Assembly (NCBI GenBank): GCA_022827945.1
Contig: JAJEIT010000006.1
Span: 1 to 64,000 of the forward strand
Reading direction: 5' to 3'
Length of the DNA stretch: 64,000 nt
Source of the DNA: Dehalococcoidia bacterium
GTDB lineage: Bacteria > Chloroflexota > Dehalococcoidia > Tepidiformales > Tepidiformaceae
Below, piece after piece: positions 39,114 through 47,912 of the stretch (its first letter is position 1; each line of letters opens with the position of its first letter). Below the pieces are notes generated by a model that had not been told where the DNA came from, made no database searches, and saw nothing but the letters and a program-made list of their open reading frames with translations. The translations under genes and the position numbers were made by a program.

Positions 39114-40424
39114 CTACTGCCCCGGGGTCCCCTGGGATTCCATGTCGTCGTGGCCGGCTTCGCCTTCGTGGTCGTCGTGCTCCTCGTCGTGGTGCTCGAC
39201 GGCCATGACCGCGAACACGAGCGTGAGGAGTGCGAAGACCGCGGCCTGGATGAAGCCGACGAAGAGCTCCAGGCCGTAAATGATGTCGACGATGAGGAAC
39301 GGCAAGAGGAAGGTGAGCATCAAGATGAGCACCTCCCCGGCGAAGATGTTTCCGAAGAGCCTGAAGGCGAAGCTGACGATGCGGATGAACTCCGAAAGCA
39401 GCTCGAGGATGCCGACGAAGAAGGGGATGGCGCCGCTGAAGTTGAAGAACTTCCCGAGGTAGCTGAACCCGAGGGTGCGCAGGCCCCAGAACTCGACCAT
39501 GAAGAACGAGATGAGCGCCAGCGCGATGGTGTTGTTGACGTCGCTGTAGACCGAGCGGAAGAGCGGGATGATGAGGGCCAGCTTCTGGCCGGGGAAGTCG
39601 ATGCCGCCGACGATAAGCTCGTCACCGAGAATGTCGCTGGCGACGCCATGACCGTGATCGCCGGGCAGGAGGTCGGGCGCGTCGGGGTCGGCCGCAAGGG
39701 CGGCGAGTGCGCCCTCCAGCATGGCGGGCGTGACCTCGACGGCGCCGTGGCCACCCCCACCCTCGACGTAGTCCTCCGTGTCGAAGTCGGTGAAGGTCTC
39801 CGCGAGGAAGACGATGTACTTGTCGAGCGCCTGCTCGGCGGAGACGGGCGTCTCGGGCGTGGCGCCCATCTCGAAGTGGGCGTCGTCCGCATTCGGCCGG
39901 ACGAGGCCGATTCCGACGTTGTCCACGAGCCAACCGGAGGAGTGCGCGATCTCCTCCTTGAAGGGCTCGTGATCGACGTGGTGCTCCTCGATGTAGTGGA
40001 AGACCTCGACGCCGATGTCCTCCGTCTTGCCGATGGCGTTGAAGAAGGGCAGGAGGCCCATCCAGTTGGCGAGGAGGATGAAGATGAAGAAGGTCGCGAT
40101 GACGGGGAAGAAGCGGCGGGCGTTGCTGGTGCCGGCGATGTCCTCCAGCTGACCCATCAGGAACTCGATGATGGACTCGACGAAGTTCTGGGCGCCCGTG
40201 GGGATGAGCTTCATCGTGCGGGTCGCGAGGAAGCAGCCGACGAGGAGAATGAACATCGCCGCCCAGGCGGAGATCATCGTGTTGGAGATGTTGAGGAAGC
40301 CGACCTTGGTGATGACCTCGGCGGGAACGATGATCTCGGGCTGCGGGCCGCGGGCGACGATGAGGCCGACGACGACCCACGCGAGCGCCGCGATGATGAT
40401 GAGAGGGAGCCTGAACCTTCTCAC
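39114..40424 (-). CDS. atpB: ATP synthase Fo subunit a with a large extra loop and His/Asp-rich tail
   Basis: 436 aa against about 230-310 in most bacteria. Canonical parts: WMGLLPFF (about 121-128), the essential Arg355 in SFAFRLFGN, and FIQAAVFALLTLVFA near the end. Between about 132 and 283 lies an acidic, His-containing hydrophilic insertion (EVFHYIEEHHVDHEPFK, EGGGGHGAVEV, LPGDHGHG) between membrane helices. The C-terminus ends with a tail such as EHHDEEHDDHEGEAGHDD. GTG 40424 overlaps the atpI stop. Confidence 0.95.
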   Translation of the reverse strand: MRRFRLPLIIIAALAWVVVGLIVARGPQPEIIVPAEVITKVGFLNISNTMISAWAAMFILLVGCFLATRTMKLIPTGAQNFVESIIEFLMGQLEDIAGTSNARRFFPVIATFFIFILLANWMGLLPFFNAIGKTEDIGVEVFHYIEEHHVDHEPFKEEIAHSSGWLVDNVGIGLVRPNADDAHFEMGATPETPVSAEQALDKYIVFLAETFTDFDTEDYVEGGGGHGAVEVTPAMLEGALAALAADPDAPDLLPGDHGHGVASDILGDELIVGGIDFPGQKLALIIPLFRSVYSDVNNTIALALISFFMVEFWGLRTLGFSYLGKFFNFSGAIPFFVGILELLSEFIRIVSFAFRLFGNIFAGEVLILMLTFLLPFLIVDIIYGLELFVGFIQAAVFALLTLVFAVMAVEHHDEEHDDHEGEAGHDDMESQGTPGQ

Positions 40425-40681
40425 TCGCTACCGCCGTTGGCGCCGTTGGCGCCACCGCCAAAGCGTTTCATGAAGGGGAGAAGCATGCGGATTCCGCCAC
40501 CGATGGCCAGAGTCAGTCCCAGGACTATCCCCAGGAGGATGAAGAGCGGCTCGAGTCCGGTGAGGTTGTCGAGCCAGAGTCCGAGCACGATTCCGACGAC
40601 GATGCAGGTGGCGAAATACCAGCCTGCCCCCATGAGGTAAGCGGTTGGCGCTATCCATCCGCCGCGCTCGGGCTTCGCCAT
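40421..40681 (-). CDS. atpI: AtpI/AtpZ-like small membrane protein
   Basis: 86 aa with two membrane helices (about 13-36 and 45-68; YFATCIVVGIVLGLWLDNL, LFILLGIVLGLTLAIGGGI), the usual first gene of atp operons, implicated in c-ring assembly or Mg/Ca handling. ATG 40681 chosen because ATG 40732 lies within the promoter. Confidence 0.8.
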   Translation of the reverse strand: MAKPERGGWIAPTAYLMGAGWYFATCIVVGIVLGLWLDNLTGLEPLFILLGIVLGLTLAIGGGIRMLLPFMKRFGGGANGANGGSE

Positions 40682-40702
40682 GACCGCGCTCAAACCGCGG
40701 GG

Positions 40703-40732
40703 ATCATAGGGTGATTGTGAAGAGATGCGCAA
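40703..40732 (-). promoter_or_regulatory. ATP synthase operon promoter
   Basis: Minus-strand TTGCGC (40732-40727), 18-bp spacer, TATGAT (40708-40703), about 21 nt before the atpI ATG. Confidence 0.65.
40715..40732. promoter_or_regulatory. Near-consensus Rex operator overlapping the atp promoter
   Basis: Plus-strand TTGTGAA-GAGA-TGCGCAA against the consensus TTGTGAA-N4-TTCACAA: left half 7/7, right half 5/7. It covers the -35 box and part of the spacer, so a bound Rex would block RNA polymerase. Confidence 0.55.
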
Positions 40733-40756
40733 GCGAGCATCGGGGCCGCCCCGCGC

Positions 40757-41290
40757 TTACCGGTTGGGATCGTCGAACCCGCTCAGATCGAGGCCCTCGA
40801 TGAAGTCCTTGAACGGCCCGAGGCGCTCCAGTTCGGCGGGATCGACGGGCTTCTCCGGCTCGCGCTCGACACCCTCCTGCTCGTCGCCGTCGCGGATGAT
40901 CTCGCCGCCCTGGTCGAGGACAGCCTCTTCGGCATAGATGGGGGAGCCGGTGCGGACGGCGAGGGAGATGGCGTCGGAGGGACGGGAGTCGATCTCGACG
41001 GCGTCGCCGTTCACATCGAGGACGATGCGGGCGTAGTAGGTGTCGCGCGCGAGGTCGTTCAGGAGGATGTACTGCACCTTCCCGCCGAGCTGCTCGATGA
41101 CGTTGCAGAGCAGGTCGTGGGTCTGGGGGCGGGGCGGGGTGACGTCGTGGAGGCGGAGGGAGATGCTCTCGGCCTCGTAGGGGCCGATCCAGATGGTGAG
41201 GTAGCGATCAGTCTCCTTCTCCCGAAGGATGGCGATGCGCTGGTAGCTGTTCAGCGAGAGACGGATGCTCTCGATGCTCATCTCGCGCAT
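40757..41290 (-). CDS. Bifunctional nuclease (DUF151/BFN) family protein
   Basis: 177 aa. Core MSIESIRLSLNSYQRIAIL ... LTIWIGPYEAESISLRL ... QTHDLLCNVIEQLGGKVQYILLNDL, then YYARIVLDVNGDAVEIDSRPSDAISLAVRTGSPIYAEE, the DUF151 signature with the SRPSDA motif. Acidic C-terminal tail. Plant members are reported nucleases; the bacterial role is unclear. ATG 41290, with ATG 41281 possible. Confidence 0.9.
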   Translation of the reverse strand: MREMSIESIRLSLNSYQRIAILREKETDRYLTIWIGPYEAESISLRLHDVTPPRPQTHDLLCNVIEQLGGKVQYILLNDLARDTYYARIVLDVNGDAVEIDSRPSDAISLAVRTGSPIYAEEAVLDQGGEIIRDGDEQEGVEREPEKPVDPAELERLGPFKDFIEGLDLSGFDDPNR

Positions 41291-41373
41291 GTCCCACCCC
41301 CCGCCGGAAGGTTCCGGCTCGATCGGCTCGATGATAGGTGGGCGCAGCGAGGGGCGGCAAGGCGCGCCGCCGC

Positions 41374-42738
41374 TCAGGACCGGAGATTGACGACGGTGGC
41401 GGCGGCGATGCTGACGGCGAGGATGGCCATGACGGGCTGCACGCCGAGCCAGTCTCCGAGGGCGCCGGCGCCCAGCACCGGCAGGGAAGCGGCCAGCGCC
41501 GCCATCGCTCCTTGCGTCGCGACCACGCGGCCCTGGAGGGCCAGCGGGACCCGGTCGTTGAGGACGGTTTGCGCGGCAACGCTCACGTTCGCATAGGCGA
41601 ATCCGAGGGGGAGGACGATCACCATCGCGAGCAGGGCGCCGCTGTCGAAGTCCCCGAGATGGACATCGTCGAGCCAGGCGAAGGCGCCGTAGCCGGCGAG
41701 GAAGGACGCTTCCTCGTTGACGAAAGCGAGGGCCAGTAGCAATCCCGTGAAGGCCGCGAACCCGACGGAGCTGAGGAGACCGTGGGGCAGGTGGTGCGCC
41801 AGCGGCCCGGCAATGCGCAGGCCAACGATGACCCCGATGGCGGCTGGCGTCAGGACGAGGGCGCCGATCTCGAAGGGAAGCTCGAGGATGTCGCGGATGT
41901 AGGTGGGGATGAGGCCGCCAAGGATGATGAGCATCATCGTGATGAGGGTGAGCTCGATGGCGGCCTTGAAGACCACGGGGTCGCGGCGCATGGCCCGCCA
42001 GCCGACCTGCCACCAGGAAGCGCCCTCGGCGGGTTGCGGGGGGATCGCCTCGGGAACAGCGCCGACCACTGCCGGGTCGGCTGCCGGCTCGGGCGGCAGG
42101 AACACGTCGGGTTCCTCCCGTGTGCGCGCCACGGGACCGATGCGGACGGCCTCAAGGGCCGCGATCACGAACAGCGCCGCGCCGATCCCGAAGAGCGCGT
42201 CGGCGCGCTCGAAGACGCGCAGGACGACCGGCGTGAGCACGGCAAACCCGACGATCTGGGCAGCCCCGCCAACCGCCTGGCCGATGGCGTTCGCGCGGGC
42301 GAGCTCGCCCCGCGTGACGATCGAGGGAAGGATCGAGCCCTCGGCGGCCGCGACGAAAGGCGCGGCGACGGCAAGGAGGACGGCAACCACGTAAAGCGTC
42401 CCGGTCTCTCCGGGATACACGATGAAGCCGACGCAGACAGCGGCGCGAGCGAGGTTGCCGAGCGCGACGATGAGACGGCGGGGGATGGCGTCCGCGGCAA
42501 CGCCGGCGATGATGCCCGCGACCATCATGGGCACGACGAGGGCGAGGACGAGGAGGCTGGTGTAGAAGGCCTTGCCTGTGGCGTCGAGGACGAGGAGGAC
42601 GAGTGCGAGGTTGAGGGCGTTCTGGGCGATGCGGGAGAAGAAGCGGGAGGAACTGAGGCGGCGAAACGGGATCTGCTGGAGGAGGGCAGGGGGCGCCGAG
42701 GGCTCGGCGACGTCCTCCCAGGCAGGGGCTGCGCTCAC
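41374..42738 (-). CDS. MFS-type transporter
   Basis: 454 aa, about 12 membrane helices in two halves joined by a Pro/Glu-rich cytoplasmic loop (about 205-245). RFFSRIAQNALNLALVLLVL and the helix 2-3 loop DAIPRRLIVALGNLAR fit the MFS_3-like drug exporter type. Substrate unknown. GTG 42738 overlaps the stop of the DUF951 gene (GTGA). Confidence 0.8.
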   Translation of the reverse strand: MSAAPAWEDVAEPSAPPALLQQIPFRRLSSSRFFSRIAQNALNLALVLLVLDATGKAFYTSLLVLALVVPMMVAGIIAGVAADAIPRRLIVALGNLARAAVCVGFIVYPGETGTLYVVAVLLAVAAPFVAAAEGSILPSIVTRGELARANAIGQAVGGAAQIVGFAVLTPVVLRVFERADALFGIGAALFVIAALEAVRIGPVARTREEPDVFLPPEPAADPAVVGAVPEAIPPQPAEGASWWQVGWRAMRRDPVVFKAAIELTLITMMLIILGGLIPTYIRDILELPFEIGALVLTPAAIGVIVGLRIAGPLAHHLPHGLLSSVGFAAFTGLLLALAFVNEEASFLAGYGAFAWLDDVHLGDFDSGALLAMVIVLPLGFAYANVSVAAQTVLNDRVPLALQGRVVATQGAMAALAASLPVLGAGALGDWLGVQPVMAILAVSIAAATVVNLRS

Positions 42739-42926
42739 GAGGCGGCGCTGACCCGCGACTTCGCGCGCTGCTCGAAGCGGCGGCGCTCCAGCATCACGCG
42801 GCGCCCGCACTCAAGGCAGACGAGGCCGATATCGGCCCCGACGCGGTAGACGCGCCACTCCCAGCCGCCGCAGGGGTGGCGCCGGCGCATCCGCCAGACA
42901 TCGCCGACGGCTACCTCGTCGTTCAC
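42735..42926 (-). CDS. DUF951 family protein
   Basis: 63 aa. RRHPCGGWEWRVYRVGADIG and LVCLECGRRVMLERRRFE: the conserved HPCG ... CxxC pattern of DUF951, probably a small metal-binding protein, widespread in Firmicutes and Chloroflexota. Its ATG overlaps the pyrF stop (42923). Confidence 0.9.
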   Translation of the reverse strand: MNDEVAVGDVWRMRRRHPCGGWEWRVYRVGADIGLVCLECGRRVMLERRRFEQRAKSRVSAAS

Positions 42927-43687
42927 GGGGCGGGGGCATTGAGGGCGTCGCGCAGCTCCCGCGCGGCGGCGCCCGGGTCCGGGGCGTTGGCGATGCTGCG
43001 GGAGGCGTTCACGACCATGAGACCGTACTCGGCCTTCGTCGCGGCCACGACCTCTGCGGGGTCGCCGCCCTGCGCGCCGACGCCGGGCACGAGCAGGGTC
43101 GCCCGCGGGGCAAGCTCGCGCACGCGCGCGAGCTCGGCGGGCGCGGTCGCGCCGACGACGAGGCCGACATTCGCGCTCCAGGACGGCATCTCGGCGGCGA
43201 GGCGTTCGTAGAGGGGCCCGCCGTTCGCGAGCGTGGCGTTCTGGATGGTGGCGGAGCCGGGGTTGGAGGTGCGGCAGAGGAGGTAGACGCCCCGGTCCTC
43301 GTAGTCGAGGAAGGGCTGCACGGCATCCTGGCCCTGGAAGGGATTCACGGTGGCGGCGTCGAAGTCCCAGACCTCGAAGAGGGCGCGGGCGTAGGCGGCA
43401 GCCGTGTTCCCCATGTCGCCGCGCTTGGCGTCGGCGATGACGGGGATGCCGTCGGGGATGGCTTCGAGAGTCTCTTCGAGGGCGTGCAGACCGGGGATGC
43501 CGAACTGCTCGTAGAAGGCGAGGTTGGGCTTGTAGCAGGCGGCGTAGGGGGCTGTCGCTTCGATGATGCGGCGGTTGCGATCCGCGACCTCCGCGATGGG
43601 CGTGTCGCCGGCGGGGTCGAGACCGACGCAGACGTAGCTGCCGACCTCGCGGCTGCGGCGGGTGAGGCGCTCGACGTAGGACGTCAC
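42923..43687 (-). CDS. pyrF: Orotidine 5'-phosphate decarboxylase (type 2)
   Basis: 254 aa; last step of UMP synthesis. VCVGLDPAGDTP, YKPNLAFYEQFG, the catalytic DAKRGDMGNTAAAYA (DxKxGD), VNPFQGQDAVQPF and LLVPGVGAQGGDP identify the long type 2 form. GTG overlaps the murI stop (GTGA), so murI-pyrF-DUF951-MFS form one overlapping run. Confidence 0.95.
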   Translation of the reverse strand: MTSYVERLTRRSREVGSYVCVGLDPAGDTPIAEVADRNRRIIEATAPYAACYKPNLAFYEQFGIPGLHALEETLEAIPDGIPVIADAKRGDMGNTAAAYARALFEVWDFDAATVNPFQGQDAVQPFLDYEDRGVYLLCRTSNPGSATIQNATLANGGPLYERLAAEMPSWSANVGLVVGATAPAELARVRELAPRATLLVPGVGAQGGDPAEVVAATKAEYGLMVVNASRSIANAPDPGAAARELRDALNAPAP

Positions 43688-44475
43688 GACTGCGCCTCCG
43701 CCTCCTGCTCGCGGGGAGCGAAACCGAGCCTGGGCAGCGCTTCGAGGAAGGCCTCGCGGTTGCCGGAGACGATCAGGTCGAGGGCGCCCTCGGCGTCGGG
43801 GGGCGCTTCCAGGTCGAGCTCCTGGAGCAGGTCGCGGGCGCGCCTGGCGACCGGTTCGCCAGTGCCGAGCACGGACACGCCCGGGAACTCGGCGGTGATG
43901 GCGGGCGCGAGGAACTCGTAGTGGGTGCAGCCGAGCACGACGATGTCGGCGCCGTTGGCGACGGGGCGGGCGAGGGCGGCGCGCACGGCCTTGCGGGCAG
44001 CGGGCGTGGCGACTTCGCCGCGCTCGACCAGCTCGGCCAGGTCGTGGCCGACGACGCGGTCGATGGCAGCCCCGGTGCCGAACTCGTCGACGACGCTGGC
44101 GTAGAGGTCGCCGTCGAACGTGCCGGGCGTGGCGAGGATGGCGACGCGTCCGCTGCGGGAGGCGCGCGTCGCGGGCTTCACGGCGGGCACCATGCCGACG
44201 AAGGGCAGGTCGAAGAGCTGGCGCAGGTCGGCGACGGCCGCGGCGGAAGCGGTGTTGCAGGCCACGACGATGAGCTTGGCGTCGGCCTCGACGAGGCGAT
44301 GGGCGATGGCAAAGGCGCGCTTGCGCACCTCGCCCGGGTCGCGGGGGCCGTAGGGGAAGTACGCGGTGTCGGCGAAGTAGACGGTGCGCTCGCGGGGCGC
44401 GAGGCGTCGGAATTCGCGGAAAACGCTGAGCCCGCCGACGCCGGAATCGAACATGCCGACGGGTCGCGGGTCCAT
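43684..44475 (-). CDS. murI: Glutamate racemase
   Basis: About 263 aa; makes D-glutamate for peptidoglycan. VGMFDSGVGGLSVF, YFADTAYFPYG, VACNTASAAAV (first catalytic Cys) and VVLGCTHYEFL (second Cys). ATG 44475 is preferred as it directly precedes the conserved start; ATG 44487 is in frame. Supports a peptidoglycan wall, consistent with mreB. Confidence 0.94.
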   Translation of the reverse strand: MDPRPVGMFDSGVGGLSVFREFRRLAPRERTVYFADTAYFPYGPRDPGEVRKRAFAIAHRLVEADAKLIVVACNTASAAAVADLRQLFDLPFVGMVPAVKPATRASRSGRVAILATPGTFDGDLYASVVDEFGTGAAIDRVVGHDLAELVERGEVATPAARKAVRAALARPVANGADIVVLGCTHYEFLAPAITAEFPGVSVLGTGEPVARRARDLLQELDLEAPPDAEGALDLIVSGNREAFLEALPRLGFAPREQEAEAQS

Positions 44476-44555
44476 CGCTTCAAGCATACGGCTTCGATGG
44501 ACTTGCCGCCGCCGGCAGACGTGCGCGCGAGCGACCCAGCGGGCATGCTGCGACC

Positions 44556-45317
44556 ATGACGAAACGGCTCGATGTGGCCCTGCTGCCCTCGGAGGCGGAG
44601 GTGATGGAGGCCGACGCCTTCCTCGTCATCGACGTGCTGCGCGCGACGACGACGATCGCGACGCTGTTCGAGGGCGGGCTCGCCGACCTCGTGGTCGTCG
44701 ACGAGATCGAGGCCGCGCGGGAGCGGGCGCAGGCCGAGGGGCGAGTCCTGTTCGGCGAGGTGGGCGGCCTTCCGCCGGAAGGGTTCGACTACGGGAACTC
44801 ACCGGCGGAGGCGGCCGGACTGGACGTGGAGGGCAAGGGGGCGGTGCTGTTCACCACGAACGGGACGCGCGCAATCTGCGGGTCGGCGGGCCGGGGAGCA
44901 GTGGTGACGGCGGCGTTCTCGAACGCGGGGGCGGCGGCGCGCTGGGCGGCGGGGTTCGACCGCGTGGCGCTGGTGTGCGCGGGAAACTCCGGCGGCCAGC
45001 GCTTCGCGCTGGAGGACTTCGCGGCGGCGGCCAGGCTGGTGCAGCTCATCTCGAGGGAGAGCCCCGGGCTGGAGCTGGGGGACGCGGCGGGGGTGGCCGC
45101 GGGACTCACTGGCTACGAGGACTGGATCGCGCCGGGGCTACCCCAACGGACGGACCGGAGCGCGCGCCTGATCGCGGGAGCCCACCATGCCCAGGGCCTG
45201 AAGGCGCTGGGGCTGGGCGCGGACATCGCCTTCGCGGCGCGCGAGGACACCTCGGCGGCGATCCCGCGGGTGGCGGAGCACGGGGAGGGGTGGGCGCTCC
45301 TGCGGAACGAGCGCTAG
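44556..45317 (+). CDS. comB: ComB-family 2-phosphosulfolactate phosphatase
   Basis: 253 aa. VDV...FLVIDVLRATTTIATLFEGG, LFGEVGGLPPEGFDYGNSPAE, VLFTTNGTRAI and ALVCAGNSGG are family motifs. In methanogens ComB acts in coenzyme M synthesis; the role in bacteria without that pathway is not established, so the name is by family only. CATGCT ends 6 nt before the ATG. TAG shares CTAG with the convergent DUF4129 gene. Confidence 0.85.
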   Translation: MTKRLDVALLPSEAEVMEADAFLVIDVLRATTTIATLFEGGLADLVVVDEIEAARERAQAEGRVLFGEVGGLPPEGFDYGNSPAEAAGLDVEGKGAVLFTTNGTRAICGSAGRGAVVTAAFSNAGAAARWAAGFDRVALVCAGNSGGQRFALEDFAAAARLVQLISRESPGLELGDAAGVAAGLTGYEDWIAPGLPQRTDRSARLIAGAHHAQGLKALGLGADIAFAAREDTSAAIPRVAEHGEGWALLRNER

Positions 45318-46672
45318 TCGCGGCGCTCCCAGCGGCGGCGGAGGTCGGCGAGCGTTGATTCATCAGGGGGACGGCCGGAGTAGCGCGCGTATTCGAAGGC
45401 GGCGGTGATCTCGTCCGTGACGTCCTGGTGGAAGGCGGTGATGAGGACGGGCGCGAACTCGTGCGGGGTCTGACCCTCGCGCCGGGCTTGCCCTTCCCTG
45501 CGGGCGGACTCAAGCACTTCGAGGTAGAGGCGCGTGACGCCTTCTCCCGCGGGCTCGCGACGGCGTTCGCGGCGAAGGAGGTTGCGGGCGGCGCCTCGCA
45601 GGTCTTCGCCCAGACTGCCGACCGCCTCCGACTCGGAGGCGTCCAGGCCGCGGTCGCCGGCACGCCGGCGGAGCACGGCGAGGATGAATATCAACGCGGC
45701 CACGAAGGCGACGCCGAGGAAGATCGTGCCGCCCGCCAGGGTGTAGCGGGCAGCGCGAGCGGCGAGCGAGTCGCCGTTTGCAATGCTCTCTGTCTCGCCG
45801 GTTTCCGGGGGCACGGGCGCTTCGATCTGTGGCGGCTCGGTCTCGCCGCCGGCCCCCAGCAGCCAGAGGATGAACTCGAAGAAGTTCGTGAGCACCCAGG
45901 CGATCGGAATGAAGAGCGCGTACGTCAGGAACCAGGCGATGGCCCTGCCGACAACAGATGCCGGCGTCGAAAGGAAGTCGATGAGGGGTTCGAGGAGGAC
46001 GCCGACGAGGAGCACGCCAAGGGCGGCGAAGGCGGCTGTTCCGATGAGCAGTGCCGTGGTGACGCTCCCGGAGCGGAGACTGCCCATGCTGGAGCCGCTC
46101 TGGGAGAGCTGCGAGCAGGCCAGTGCGGCAAGCGCTACCCCGTAGAAGACGACACCGGCGCGGGTGACGTACTCGGCCTGCTCGCTCCCTGCCGATATCA
46201 GCAGGGCAACCGTTACGAGCGCGAAGGGGGGGGCGAGGGCGCGAGGGGCGTTCTCGATCCAGACGCCGCTGCGGGAGCGCCAGGCCGCCCATGCCCACAA
46301 CAGGACGAGGAGGAAGCTGCTCGTCATGACGGCGGGAACCCACTCCTTGATGGTGCCGGTTCGGATGACGAAGTCGGTGAGCCAGCCGAAGTCCCAGAGG
46401 GCCAGGTCGCCCGCGTACTGGAGCCGCAGGGCGCCGTACAGGAGAAGGAGGCCGACCACGCCAACCGCCAGTGCCCGCTTGCCGGCCCCGACGCCGAACC
46501 AATCGAGTACGGCAGGGGCGAAGAAGGAGACGAAGGCGATTACGACGAAGCCGGGCGCGCTCACCAGCTCGTTCCCGGGCTCGGGGAAGATGCGCATGAA
46601 GACCTCGCCGACGGTGTAGAAGGCGAGCGCTTCGGCGCCGAGCAGCAACACGAGGGCGGCGCGCCGGATCAC
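45314..46672 (-). CDS. Membrane protein with C-terminal DUF4129 domain, no transglutaminase core
   Basis: 452 aa. About seven or eight membrane helices in the first 265 residues, a linker (PPQIEAPVPPETGE), another helix (about 305-330) and a cytoplasmic DUF4129-like tail (YLEVLESARREGQARREGQTPHEFAPVLI ... YARYSGRPPDES). In TgpA-type proteins a transglutaminase domain sits between these parts; I see no Cys-His-Asp core here. GTG overlaps the DUF58 stop. Confidence 0.75.
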   Translation of the reverse strand: MIRRAALVLLLGAEALAFYTVGEVFMRIFPEPGNELVSAPGFVVIAFVSFFAPAVLDWFGVGAGKRALAVGVVGLLLLYGALRLQYAGDLALWDFGWLTDFVIRTGTIKEWVPAVMTSSFLLVLLWAWAAWRSRSGVWIENAPRALAPPFALVTVALLISAGSEQAEYVTRAGVVFYGVALAALACSQLSQSGSSMGSLRSGSVTTALLIGTAAFAALGVLLVGVLLEPLIDFLSTPASVVGRAIAWFLTYALFIPIAWVLTNFFEFILWLLGAGGETEPPQIEAPVPPETGETESIANGDSLAARAARYTLAGGTIFLGVAFVAALIFILAVLRRRAGDRGLDASESEAVGSLGEDLRGAARNLLRRERRREPAGEGVTRLYLEVLESARREGQARREGQTPHEFAPVLITAFHQDVTDEITAAFEYARYSGRPPDESTLADLRRRWERRD

Positions 46673-47880
46673 ACGAGCACCTCGCTTGCCTCGAAGCGGC
46701 GTCCCGCGACGCGGACCGGCAGGCCAGTCAGCTTGTCGAGATCGACACGGTCGGAGGTGACGACAACGGCGACGCGGTAACCCTCGCCCTGCAGCCGCCG
46801 CATGGCCTCCGCGAGCTCGTCGGGAATGAAGGCGGCGGCGAGGATGAGGGTGGAGCCGAGGGGGAGGCGACTCGCCTCGCGGCGGAGGCGGCCCGCGAGA
46901 TCTCCCATGGTGAGGGGCTGCACGACGGCCAGGGTCTCGAGGATGCGGGGGAGCTGGGTGCGGGCGCGAGAGGGCGGGAGGCGGATGGGGCGGTCGGAGT
47001 TGGGGAGCGAACCGTTCGCGAGGAGCCCGACAGCGTAGCGGCGGCCAGTGGCCCAGACGGCGAGCGAGGCGGCCATGGAGACCGTGCGCTCGAGGTCATC
47101 CTTCAGGTAGCCCTCCCACGAGTGCTCGAGGGTGTCGATGTTGAGGAGGACGTAGAGGTGCTGGACGGCGGAGGGCTCGTACACGCGGGACTGAAGCTCG
47201 CCGTGGCGGGCGGTGGCTTTCCAGTCGATGCGGCGGAGGGGGTCGCCGGGCTCATAATCGCGGAGACCGGCGATGCGGAGGGGATCCTCGAAGATGCGAT
47301 TGCGGCCCTTGGAGTCGCCGAGGGGGCGGTCGGCGGGAAAGCCGAGGTCGTCGAGGGCGAAGACGCGCGGATAGGCGATGAAGGGCGTCATCTCAGACGC
47401 ATCGAGGTGGCGGGGGAAGATGCCGAGAATGTCGGCGGAGTGGAGCTGGGTGGGGCCGATCTGGAACTGGCCACGCTCGCGGGAGCTGACCTGCATGCGC
47501 CAGCGCCTGCGCTCGTACCAGCCGAGGGCGCCACGCCGCGTCAGCCAGTTGAGGCCCGGCGCGGAGGCCGCAGGAAGCTCCTCGCCCTCCAATTCGAGCT
47601 CCTCGGAGATTGCGACCCGCAAGTCGAACCAGGGGAGGGGGAGGGGCTTTCGGTTCTCGATCTCGAAGCGCAGCTCGACCTGCTCGCCCTGGAAGGCGCG
47701 GGCCTCACTGAGGCTGCTGCGGACGCTTACGCGCCGGAAGATGTAGCGCGCCCAGAGGCGGCTGATTGCGCCCACGATGAGGACGACGACGCCGATGCCC
47801 GTGACCATCGGCTGGCCCGTGCCGGCCCCAACGCCGATCAGGATCGGGCCCGCGAGCAGCCAGAGGTCGCGGAAGACCAT
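46669..47880 (-). CDS. DUF58 domain protein
   Basis: 403 aa. Two N-terminal membrane helices, an Ig-like middle domain and the DUF58 signature RDYEPGDPLRRIDWKATARHGELQSRVYEPSA followed by a vWA-like region. The family accompanies MoxR ATPases and is thought to link them to envelope targets. It lies between moxR-like and DUF4129 genes. Confidence 0.9.
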   Translation of the reverse strand: MVFRDLWLLAGPILIGVGAGTGQPMVTGIGVVVLIVGAISRLWARYIFRRVSVRSSLSEARAFQGEQVELRFEIENRKPLPLPWFDLRVAISEELELEGEELPAASAPGLNWLTRRGALGWYERRRWRMQVSSRERGQFQIGPTQLHSADILGIFPRHLDASEMTPFIAYPRVFALDDLGFPADRPLGDSKGRNRIFEDPLRIAGLRDYEPGDPLRRIDWKATARHGELQSRVYEPSAVQHLYVLLNIDTLEHSWEGYLKDDLERTVSMAASLAVWATGRRYAVGLLANGSLPNSDRPIRLPPSRARTQLPRILETLAVVQPLTMGDLAGRLRREASRLPLGSTLILAAAFIPDELAEAMRRLQGEGYRVAVVVTSDRVDLDKLTGLPVRVAGRRFEASEVLV

Positions 47881-47912
47881 GCCTTAGCGCCCGCGAGCGG
47901 GTGGCGGCGACA

